Positions 1-4,921 are shown, numbered from the stretch's first letter. The stretch is 5,246 nt of DNA from Acidobacteriota bacterium (GCA_003222835.1 QHXE01000150.1:1-5246), one strand, 5' to 3'. Translations and numbers: made by a program. Notes: generated by a model from the sequence alone, not told the origin.

Positions 1-366
1 CCAGACGATGACCACGGTGCATACAGTTTCGATGGTTGCGAAGAACAGGTACTCGGCAAAAGCAGGTGGCCGGCCCCACCCGAGCAGAGGCGCAACGAAG
101 GTCAGGAAACCGTTGATCAGGGTCAGAAGGGTCCCGGCGATGATATTTGCCAGCCGGTTCGCTCTAAACGAAAGCAGCCGAGACGCCACAATCATGGCGA
201 TGGGTATTTCCATCAAGACCGCTGAACCCATCAGAGCCCATTGTGGGAGAGGCTCGAATGAATTTCCCGTACCGGCAATTGCGAACAGAGCTACAACGTC
301 CGCATAGAGGTAGTTGAGTAACGCGAAGATCCACAACAAAGACAACCGTTCCTTTGTGTCGTGCAT
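1..366 (-). CDS. DUF6326-type small integral membrane protein (C-terminus off the left edge)
   Basis: An open frame runs from the ATG at 366 leftwards to the window edge without a stop, giving 122 complete codons. The start is fixed by a strong AGGAGG Shine-Dalgarno five bases upstream of the ATG. The protein begins MHDTKERLSLLWIFALLNYL and has four hydrophobic stretches at about residues 8-31, 42-63, 72-95 and 103-122. The 'LWIF..LNYLYAD' opening is what I remember for the DUF6326 family of roughly 140-residue four-TM proteins, so only a short C-terminal part is probably missing. The function of the family is unknown to me. It lies 90 nt downstream of the zinc-ribbon gene on the same strand and could be co-transcribed with the sigma operon or have its own promoter. 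Family call is from memory; the reading frame itself is clear. Confidence 0.8.
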   Translation of the reverse strand, partial: MHDTKERLSLLWIFALLNYLYADVVALFAIAGTGNSFEPLPQWALMGSAVLMEIPIAMIVASRLLSFRANRLANIIAGTLLTLINGFLTFVAPLLGWGRPPAFAEYLFFATIETVCTVVIVW

Positions 367-456
367 GTCAACCTCCTACGAAGAGCAGTGCCGAACTACC
401 AGGACGAAAAACAGAAACCCTCGAAAGCCATCTCCGGCTGTCCCGCCAGCGCGGGC

Positions 457-969
457 TCATCCAGCACCCGGCGTCACTGCTGCCGTAAGCGGCGTTCCAC
501 AGTAGGGGCAATACACGTCCGTGGCGGTCACCATGTGCTGGCACTTGGGACAGCTGGGGCTCAGCTTATGGCTGCAGTGCGGGCAGAAGTTGAAGCCACT
601 CTGGACGAAGCTCCCGCATTGTGGGCAGGCGCTGCGGATCGGCTGCCGCAGAATAAAGTAGAGAATGATGCCCAAAGCATTCGGTACCAGAATGGCCACG
701 AACGTCCAGAGCACGGGGCTCATGCCCCGGCGGCGGGCGTCGCGGGTGATGTAGCCAATAAGCAGCAGGTAACAAGCGGCGACGGCCCCTGCCAGCAATC
801 CCAGCAAGGCGCGCACGACGGGGGGCGGAGCGTCGTGCTGTCGCGCCAGCACCACGTTGCACACCACCTGCATGACGGCGAAGCCGATGACCGCCAGGAT
901 CCACGCCCACACCGGGATGATGCTGACTTCGCCGCTCAATCCGACCTTGGTCTCGTTCTTCAGTTCCAT
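457..969 (-). CDS. Membrane protein with C-terminal double zinc ribbon
   Basis: A 170-residue protein starting at the ATG at 969, preceded by AAGGGA about 8 nt upstream; the frame stays open further upstream, but that part only shadows the anti-sigma gene. There are three hydrophobic segments at about residues 15-41, 51-74 and 83-107. The third resembles the short membrane segment seen before soluble domains in PLDc_N-like proteins. The C-terminal part carries four CxxC knuckles (C115/C118, C129/C132, C140/C143, C154/C157), enough for two zinc ribbons on what is probably the cytoplasmic side. The gene begins 11 nt after the anti-sigma stop, so it is likely the third gene of the sigma operon. 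No enzymatic motif is visible. A role in signalling or in modulating the sigma/anti-sigma pair is inferred from position only. Confidence 0.88.
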   Translation of the reverse strand: MELKNETKVGLSGEVSIIPVWAWILAVIGFAVMQVVCNVVLARQHDAPPPVVRALLGLLAGAVAACYLLLIGYITRDARRRGMSPVLWTFVAILVPNALGIILYFILRQPIRSACPQCGSFVQSGFNFCPHCSHKLSPSCPKCQHMVTATDVYCPYCGTPLTAAVTPGAG

Positions 970-980
970 AGCTTGTTCCC

Positions 981-1463
981 TTAACTCGATTCTCGGGAGT
1001 ACCCGCCGTTCGCCAGGTGCGTGCCGCGGAAAAGCAGCAGAACACTGACCAGCAATGCCGGGACCATCGAGTAGAAGGCGAATCCAGCCTGCCACACCGG
1101 CCGAGAGAGGCCGGCGTGGGTCCCGATCCAATCGAACGCCCGCCAGATCAGGGGAGTGGTGATGGCCGCAGACAGACCCACCAACGGGCAGGCCAGCGCT
1201 ACCAGCGTCAGCCACTGTTGTCTCTGGCGCAGTGCAAACGCCCGAGCACGGACGCGAGCTTGGGTGTTGAGGACCAGCCTGGGATCGGCCGCCACTGGAA
1301 TACCACGCAGCGCGCGCACGATCTCCGCTGTCGCCGCGGCATAGTCGCGGCACGACCCGCAGTCCTGCAGGTGCGCGTGTAGCAGCGCCTGCTGGGCTTC
1401 CGAGAGATCATCGGCGGAGGTCGCGATCAGTCTCCGAATCTCCTGATGTGAGCTCTGGGTCAT
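981..1463 (-). CDS. Membrane-bound anti-sigma factor with zinc-finger (ZAS-like) motif
   Basis: A 160-residue protein. The N-terminal cytoplasmic part (1-80) holds the anti-sigma signature H31-x3-C35-x2-C38 within an 'LLHAHLQDCGSCRDY' context, as in zinc-binding anti-sigma domains that sequester ECF sigma factors at the membrane. Hydrophobic segments follow at about 84-106 and 124-145, so the protein is anchored and its periplasmic part is very short. The start ATG at 1463 overlaps the sigma factor stop (ATGA, 1460-1463) and has an AAAGGAG Shine-Dalgarno seven bases upstream, a classic translationally coupled sigma/anti-sigma pair. The stop TAA at 981-983 lies 11 nt before the next gene. With so small an extracytoplasmic domain, the signal could be sensed in the membrane or through the zinc site (for example redox); this last point is inference. 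Confidence 0.9.
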   Translation of the reverse strand: MTQSSHQEIRRLIATSADDLSEAQQALLHAHLQDCGSCRDYAAATAEIVRALRGIPVAADPRLVLNTQARVRARAFALRQRQQWLTLVALACPLVGLSAAITTPLIWRAFDWIGTHAGLSRPVWQAGFAFYSMVPALLVSVLLLFRGTHLANGGYSRESS

Positions 1464-2059
1464 GGCCGCGCTCCTTTCAGGCTACCCATCAGCATATTCA
1501 AGGCACGGTACAGGCGCGACTTCACCGTGCCCAACGGGAGTTTGGTAAGGGTCGCGATCTCCTCCAGCCCAAGCCCCTCCTGGAAGCGAAGGACCACGGT
1601 CTCGCGGTACTCGATGGGCAGGCCGCTCATTGCCGCCGTGACGCGTTCGGCCACCTCGTGCTGCGCCACCGTATCCAGGGCAGATGGCCCAGCGCTGGCA
1701 GGCTCGTAGGGCAGGGCCGAGTCTTCCGCCTCCATGAGTGCGTCCAAGCTGACTGCTGGCCGCTTCCGGCGCAGGTGATCGATGGTGAGGTTCCTGGCGA
1801 TCGTGTACAGCCAAGTGCTGAACTCGTGCCGGCCGTCATATTGATGACCGCGTTCCAGCACCCGCATCCATGTTTCCTGGAACAGGTCTTCGGCGATGGC
1901 ACGATCTGCCGTCAGGCTCACAAGGTAACGCAGCAGCCGATGCTGGTACTGCTCGATGAGACGGTCCAGCAAGTCCGGGTCTCGCCGGCGAAGGCCACGA
2001 GCGATAGCGCTGGTCTCGGACTCCATCCCGTTCACGAAGTAGCAGGCGGTCGCGTTCAT
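1460..2059 (-). CDS. ECF-type RNA polymerase sigma-70 factor
   Basis: A sigma factor of the extracytoplasmic-function class that redirects RNA polymerase to stress promoters. In the 199-residue form, region 2 spans about 30-100, with the core-binding 'DLFQETW' motif at 58-64 and a 'FSTWLYTIARNLTIDHLRR' segment typical of region 2.3/2.4. A variable linker covers 101-137. Region 4 spans about 138-192, with the helix-turn-helix around 'LEEIATLTKLPLGTVKSRLY'. The start is uncertain: GTG 2083, ATG 2059 and ATG 2026 are all in frame and none has a strong Shine-Dalgarno. I chose 2059 because all ten codons between it and 2026 end in G or C like the gene body, while the codons before it do not. Starting at 2026 would give 188 residues, also normal for the family. 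The gene overlaps the anti-sigma gene by 4 nt. Confidence 0.93.
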   Translation of the reverse strand: MNATACYFVNGMESETSAIARGLRRRDPDLLDRLIEQYQHRLLRYLVSLTADRAIAEDLFQETWMRVLERGHQYDGRHEFSTWLYTIARNLTIDHLRRKRPAVSLDALMEAEDSALPYEPASAGPSALDTVAQHEVAERVTAAMSGLPIEYRETVVLRFQEGLGLEEIATLTKLPLGTVKSRLYRALNMLMGSLKGARP

Positions 2060-2118
2060 GCTAACGGGTATACGGGTGAGCACCTAAAAAAGATGCATGG
2101 CGCGGTAGCCGGCCCTTC

Positions 2119-2145
2119 TGAAACTTTTCATGCCCGTGCCTCGTA
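2119..2145 (+). promoter_or_regulatory. Candidate ECF-sigma promoter for the lipoprotein gene
   Basis: TGAAAC at 2119-2124 followed by TTTT, a 17-nt spacer, and CGTA at 2142-2145. This fits the general ECF promoter layout (an AAC-containing -35 and a CGT-containing -10, about 16-17 nt apart). Transcription would begin near 2152, about 20 nt before the lipoprotein ATG, leaving room for its Shine-Dalgarno. It points away from the sigma gene, so it suggests a divergent target rather than autoregulation. Motif match only. Confidence 0.4.
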
Positions 2146-2171
2146 GAAGCGTAAGGGCAGGAGGAATTGCG

Positions 2172-2510
2172 ATGAAAACCTCTTTGACCGTGCTTGTGCT
2201 TGTCCTGCTGCTGCTGAGCATTCTGGCTGGGTGCGCGCCGGGTCCTAACCCATCCAGGAAAATGGCGAGTGAACACGGCGAATTCGCGGGCTTCTGGCTC
2301 GGTCTCTGGCAGGGCTTTATTGCGCCGTTTGTGTTCGTGGCCTCGTTATTTAAGGGCGACCTCAATGTCTATGAGGTCCACAACAATGGATCCTGGTACA
2401 ACTTCGGCTATCTATTCGGCCTGGCCTGTTTCTTCGGAGGGGGCGGCAACCGGACATCACGGCGGTGCGGTAAGAGCAACATTGGCGCGGGCGCAAAAAT
2501 AGACGACTAA
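2172..2510 (+). CDS. Small lipoprotein with two further hydrophobic segments, function unknown
   Basis: A 112-residue protein. The ATG at 2172 is chosen because AGGAGG lies seven bases upstream and because it places a signal peptide at the N-terminus: K2, a long Leu/Val core, then the lipobox L18-A19-G20-C21, so C21 should be lipidated and exported. The more upstream in-frame start at 2130 would put 14 unconserved residues before the signal peptide. The mature part contains 'EHGEFAGFWLGLWQGFIAPF', a hydrophobic segment at about 45-60, the phrase 'VYEVHNNGSWYNFGY', and a second hydrophobic segment ending in a glycine run at 89-92. I recognise this as a recurring family of small bacterial proteins without an assigned function. 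The last 20 residues after the Gly run look unconserved. It is divergent from the sigma operon and may be controlled by it. Confidence 0.85.
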   Translation: MKTSLTVLVLVLLLLSILAGCAPGPNPSRKMASEHGEFAGFWLGLWQGFIAPFVFVASLFKGDLNVYEVHNNGSWYNFGYLFGLACFFGGGGNRTSRRCGKSNIGAGAKIDD

Positions 2511-2562
2511 ATCCCTTAACCCGAAAGTATCAAGAGACGGGCTTATCGCCATCATCTTCAGA

Positions 2563-2574
2563 ATTGCCGGCAAT
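2563..2574. repeat. 12-bp perfect palindrome
   Basis: ATTGCCGGCAAT reads the same on both strands. It overlaps the left arm of the neighbouring hairpin by five bases. It could be an operator-like site or part of a folding RNA element; nothing in the window decides which. Confidence 0.6.
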
Positions 2575-2606
2575 CCTTCCCTTACTGGGGATTATGGAAG
2601 GGTTGC
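2570..2606 (+). repeat. Hairpin downstream of the lipoprotein gene
   Basis: Arms GCAATCCTTCC (2570-2580) and GGAAGGGTTGC (2596-2606) pair over 11 bp with one U-G wobble around a 15-nt loop. There is no T-tract after either end, so this is not a standard intrinsic terminator. It could still stabilise the 3' end of the lipoprotein mRNA, which ends 60 nt upstream. Confidence 0.5.
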
Positions 2607-2784
2607 TCGTGATCCGCTAAGAAACCAAGCGTAAAATGCCCAGGGGACCGGAAGGTGGCGGCCATTTTGGAGTTGAGATGAATCTTCACTTCACAAGCTA
2701 CCTTGTGATTGATAATTCTGGACTCTATTGGCCGCAGTCAAGGCAGCCGGCATTGCTGCTTTGATTTCGGCGAGAGGAGATGCC

Positions 2785-2832
2785 ATGGAAGGCGAACGTA
2801 ACGTCAAGGTTCTGTTCGTCGCCGGGTTATGA
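2785..2832 (+). pseudogene. Truncated 5' end of a possible VOC/glyoxalase-type gene
   Basis: AGAGGAG lies four bases before an ATG at 2785, followed by MEGERNVKVLFVAGL and a stop at 2830-2832. The opening matches what I remember for a family of VOC (glyoxalase-fold) proteins beginning '(R)(N/D)VKVLFVAGFGPIV', in which the next residue would be Phe-Gly. Here homology stops after 'VAG', and the DNA continues as the antisense of the PHP gene's last codons. I read this as a gene stub left by a deletion or insertion whose breakpoint is near 2826. The ribosome-binding site is strong; the family call rests on 14 residues and memory. Confidence 0.35.
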
Positions 2833-3813
2833 GTTCACGAATCTTTCCAGCCCATTCCAGCAGTTCATCCGACGGCATGTAATTGAGGATTCTTTTTGGA
2901 TCAAGCTTAGCCCGTATCGCCGCAGTTATTCCCAGCTCCATGAATGCGAGTTGTGAAGGGCCGTGCGAGTCCGTTCCCATCGAAATGCGGCATCCTTCCT
3001 TCCTCGCGATCGCGAGCAGCTCGATGCTGAGATCCTGCCGGTCCGGATAGCAGTCGATTTCAACGGCTTTGTCGAGTTGCGCCGCCAGAGCGAAGACCCG
3101 TGCCCAATCAGCGCTCAAGCCAAGGCGAAAGTTGTAAATGCGCCCTCGTGGATGGCCAAGTATGTGAATTGAAGGGTTGCGTAGAGCGGCAAGATATCGT
3201 TCTGTCTGGTCCTCCTTTCTCCTCAGAGCAGAATGAAAACACCCGAGCACAAGGTCCAGCCTGTCTAGCGCAGATTGTTCCATATCCCCGGCGCCACTCG
3301 GCGACAGGTTCAATTCGATAGAACGGAGAACGCGAAACCTGGCAGCATTTCCTCGCATGACTTCGTTGACCGCTGCGATTTCCTCCCCTTGCTTCGAGAG
3401 CTGATTTTCGTCGATGCCACCAGCAATCTTTAGCCCTTTGGAATGGTCAGTAATCGCGATATAGGCGTATCCGCGCGACATCGCTGCCTCTGCCATGTCC
3501 CGAACCGAGCCGGACCCGTCACTCCAGAGAGTGTGCATCTGCAGGTCCCCGCGAATCTCACTGAAGCGCTCGGGATACTTCGTTCGCAATGTCCTGGCTT
3601 CGGAAAGTGTTAGGAAGTTGTTGCGGATCTCGGGAGTCGCCTCCTCAAGCTCCGGCGGATCTCTCAGCCAATCAATGATTTGCTTATTATATCCTCTGCC
3701 TCTTCGGGCCACAGAAAGGCGCGGCGTGCGGCGCGTCGAAGCGCTCGCTGCAAAGGCTGTTTCGCATGTTCAGCCGCCCGTGCCAGGAGTTCGGCAATGT
3801 CGCAATTTCTCAC
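2804..3813 (-). pseudogene. PHP-domain phosphoesterase (PolX C-terminal type), broken by a frameshift
   Basis: The metal-dependent PHP domain is intact. Numbering from an internal GTG at 3712 (302 residues), it has 'GDLQMHT' with H60, D65, 'ITDH' with D89 and H90, E133 in 'SIELNL', H160 in 'CFHSAL', H187 in 'LGHPRGR', and D248/H250 in 'GTDSH'. This resembles the PHP part of PolX, likely a nuclease or phosphoesterase, but with no polymerase domain. The expected N-terminus ('IAELLARAAEHAKQPLQRAL', then 'AFLWPEEAEDII') sits in another frame, starting at GTG 3813 with GAGGG just upstream and ending at a TGA at 3664-3666. The frames meet at about 3679-3690, and the helix-hairpin-helix stretch I expect there is missing, so a small deletion of 3n+1 bases is likely. 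No slippery heptamer is visible. A shortened product could start at GTG 3712, but residues 1-11 there are out-of-frame sequence. Confidence 0.8.
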
Positions 3814-3883
3814 GTCCCTCTAAAGATGCCAAACCGCGTTCCAAAAGGTGATGATTCCGAAATCTTTATGTTTGCGTGTGCCA

Positions 3884-4018
3884 CTAGTGGACTATCGCAG
3901 AGAGAGCGTTAACAGAAAGCGATGTAGGGACGGACGCATTCGTCCGTCCCGCCGAGCGCATCGAGGCGTACCGTCGCCATGGTTCGCCGCTAACGCTTTC
4001 ACTGCGACAGTCCACTAG
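3884..4018. mobile_element. MITE-like non-autonomous element with 30-bp terminal inverted repeats
   Basis: The left end (3884-3913) and the reverse complement of the right end (3989-4018) match at 26 of 30 positions, both beginning CTAGTGGACT. CTAG at both outer edges could be a duplicated 4-bp target or, with only TA counted, a 2-bp one; being palindromic, it cannot be resolved from one copy. Inside is a perfect 10-bp hairpin (GGGACGGACG at 3927-3936, loop CATT, CGTCCGTCCC at 3941-3950), flanked by a CGATG/CATCG pair (3920-3924 with 3959-3963). There is no ORF of note. Size, terminal repeats and folding fit a miniature inverted-repeat transposable element mobilised by a transposase encoded elsewhere. 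Confidence 0.75.
3927..3950. repeat. Perfect 10-bp inverted repeat with a 4-nt loop inside the MITE
   Basis: GGGACGGACG and CGTCCGTCCC flank a CATT loop. It is very stable and symmetric, so RNA from either strand would fold. It is likely a structural core of the element, and could terminate or process read-through transcripts, although no T-tract follows. Confidence 0.75.
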
Positions 4019-4070
4019 ATGATTTCTGGCTGGCTGTCAAACCTTCTTGGCAAACGTAGCAACTAAGGTC

Positions 4071-4086
4071 TGGCGCATTGTAAGCA
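4071..4086 (+). promoter_or_regulatory. Possible sigma-54-type promoter ahead of the Gln-rich protein gene
   Basis: TGGCGCA-TTGT-AAGCA keeps the essential GG and GC dinucleotides exactly 10 bases apart and fits TGGCRYR-N4-xxGCW, with AA replacing the usual TT before GC. Transcription would start near 4097, about 31 nt before the ATG at 4128. Single-motif evidence; no enhancer site was identified. Confidence 0.3.
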
Positions 4087-4127
4087 GGCGAGGTGTGCCT
4101 CAAACTTCCACGAACTGGAGAGCTCTA

Positions 4128-4325
4128 ATGACTGACGATCCAAACAAGAAACAAAATGACCCCACCCAGAGTGGCGAACGAAGCGGCCAGCAGCAGAGAC
4201 AACAATCTGGCCAACAGCAAGGGAACACAGACGATATCTCCCAAAAACGCCCTTCTCAAGGTGGAACGGACGCGGAGCAGGATCGGGAAAAACAGGACCA
4301 GGGCGGACAGCGGCGAGCATCGTAA
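4128..4325 (+). CDS. 65-residue Gln-rich, probably disordered protein
   Basis: The ATG at 4128 has GGAG seven bases upstream; the in-frame ATG further left (4047) would add 27 residues of unrelated composition without a ribosome-binding site. The product is almost wholly polar, with repeated short runs such as SGQQQ at 19-23 and SGQQQG at 27-32, then a mixed-charge tail (48-65). It has no hydrophobic core, Cys, Trp, Phe or Tyr. Such composition predicts an intrinsically disordered, heat-soluble protein. I remember similar short Gln/Gly/Asn-rich hypothetical proteins next to DUF892 genes in soil bacteria, consistent with a desiccation or general stress role, but this is inference. A hairpin terminator follows 15 nt after the stop. 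Confidence 0.7.
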   Translation: MTDDPNKKQNDPTQSGERSGQQQRQQSGQQQGNTDDISQKRPSQGGTDAEQDREKQDQGGQRRAS

Positions 4326-4339
4326 ACCTCCTAACCACG

Positions 4340-4385
4340 GCCCCGGCACTCCGGTGTCGGGGCTGTTGAATTGCATTTCATTTTT
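4340..4385 (+). terminator. Hairpin terminator after the Gln-rich protein gene
   Basis: GCCCCGGCAC (4340-4349), loop TCCG and GTGTCGGGGC (4354-4363) form a 10-bp stem with a single G-U wobble. It is followed by TTGAATTGCATTTCATTTTT; the T-rich stretch is interrupted and the best run is about 17 nt away, so termination may be partial. It separates the 65-residue protein from the DUF892 gene. Confidence 0.6.
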
Positions 4386-4394
4386 AGATTAGTT

Positions 4395-4921
4395 GTGGAG
4401 GGAAACACGGCAAACGAAGGCTTGAGAGATCTTTATATCGACGAGCTTAAGGATCTGTATAACGCGGAGAATCAACTGGTGAAGGCACTGCCAAATGGCG
4501 AAAGCGGCTTCATCCGACGAACTCAAACAGGGCTTCGAGGAGCATCTTGAACAGACGCGCGGCCACGTGCAGCGACTGGAGAAGATTTTCCAATCTCTCG
4601 AGGAGAGCCCCAAGGGCAAGAAATGTGCCGGTATGGAAGGCCTCGTCAAGGAGGGCATCGAAGTCATGGAGGAAGATTTCGAAGGGGCTCTGATGGATGC
4701 CGCGTTGATTGGTGCCACCCAGCGCGTAGAGCACTACGAAATCGCCGCATATGGAACCGCTTCTGAATTCGCCAAAATTCTGGGGGAGTCAGAGCACGTG
4801 ACGCTGCTGGAAGAAACCTTGCAGGAAGAAAAAGAAACCGACGAAAGAGCTGACCGAGTTGGCTCAAGAGATTAACCCGCAGGCCAACGAAGGAGCCCAA
4901 AATCGGAAGAGCCAAAAGTGA
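4395..4921 (+). pseudogene. DUF892 (YciE/YciF-type) ferritin-like protein, start lost and two frameshifts
   Basis: The three forward frames read in turn give one DUF892 protein: '(T)ANEGLRDLYIDELKDLYN' and 'AENQLVKALP' (frame 1, to about 4493), 'MAKAASSDELKQGFEEHLEQ' through 'LLEETLQEEKETDE' (frame 2, from 4495), then 'LTELAQEINPQANEG' ending at TGA 4919-4921 (frame 3, from about 4849). Members are four-helix ferritin-like proteins, often stress-induced. The first break lies in the short A-run at 4493-4495 (two bases fewer than 'CCA AAx ATG' needs), the second at 4846-4849 (one extra base). The expected start is ACG at 4407, four bases after GGAGGG. GTG 4395 is the nearest legal in-frame start but lacks a Shine-Dalgarno. 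A 126-residue piece could start at ATG 4495, lacking the first helix. Codons are otherwise well preserved, so the damage is recent. Confidence 0.85.
4397..4409 (+). promoter_or_regulatory. Shine-Dalgarno and mutated start site (ACG) of the DUF892 gene
   Basis: GGAGGG at 4397-4402, spacer AAAC, then ACG GCA AAC GAA. The spacing is ideal for a start at 4407, and homologs typically begin Met-Ala-Asn-Glu-Gly, so ACG most likely replaces an ancestral ATG by one T-to-C change. Confidence 0.65.

Larger units (their letters stand above)
2511..2803. other. Gene-poor spacer with palindrome and hairpin, little coding
   Basis: No convincing complete gene is visible between the lipoprotein stop and the PHP gene end. 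The spacer holds a perfect 12-bp palindrome (2563-2574), an 11-bp hairpin (2570-2606), a weaker AAAATG/CATTTT inverted repeat (2633-2668), and the beginning of a truncated gene at 2785. A 28-codon ORF at 2678-2764 has a GGAG five bases before its ATG, but its sequence looks random. Confidence 0.5.
3814..4127. other. Intergenic region occupied mostly by a MITE-like element
   Basis: Between the divergent PHP gene and the Gln-rich protein gene there is no supported coding sequence. The region holds a 135-bp inverted-repeat element (3884-4018), a possible sigma-54-like promoter for the right-hand gene at 4071-4086, and a degenerate sigma-54-like sequence on the minus strand at 3827-3843 ahead of the PHP gene. 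Confidence 0.6.

Noticed and set aside
8..307. 99-codon plus-strand ORF at the left edge
   Set aside because: The minus strand of the same stretch encodes a four-TM protein with a strong Shine-Dalgarno and recognised family N-terminus.
406..455. Possible terminator after the zinc-ribbon gene (CCCGC/GCGGG stem at 442-455)
   Set aside because: The stem is only 5 bp and the T-rich stretch on the minus strand is more than 20 nt away and interrupted, so it is not a supportable intrinsic terminator.
361..984. 207-codon plus-strand ORF
   Set aside because: It lies antisense to the zinc-ribbon membrane protein; it is His/Gln/Arg-rich with no domain, as expected for the complement of a GC-rich gene.
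970..1353. N-terminal extension of the zinc-ribbon protein (open frame up to 1353)
   Set aside because: This part overlaps the anti-sigma gene in another frame and has shadow composition; the ATG at 969 has its own ribosome-binding site and begins the hydrophobic protein.
1448..2146. 232-codon plus-strand ORF
   Set aside because: It is antisense to the clearly recognisable ECF sigma factor; its translation has no family features and the opposite frame explains the codon bias.
2678..2764. 28-codon ORF with GGAG five bases upstream
   Set aside because: The peptide has no recognisable pattern and the region shows no codon bias; a chance ORF is more likely.
3664..3690. Programmed -1 frameshift in the PHP gene
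   Set aside because: No X-XXY-YYZ slippery heptamer or downstream stem is visible, and the junction seems to lack a family segment, so a deletion explains it better.
3884..4018. CRISPR-like or tRNA-like interpretation of the inverted repeat
   Set aside because: There are only two inverted, not direct, copies with no spacer periodicity, and no cloverleaf with anticodon or T-loop motif can be drawn.
4063..4338. Minus-strand ORFs opposite the Gln-rich protein
   Set aside because: They lack ribosome-binding sites and run through the terminator hairpin; the plus-strand gene has a good start and a terminator at the right place.
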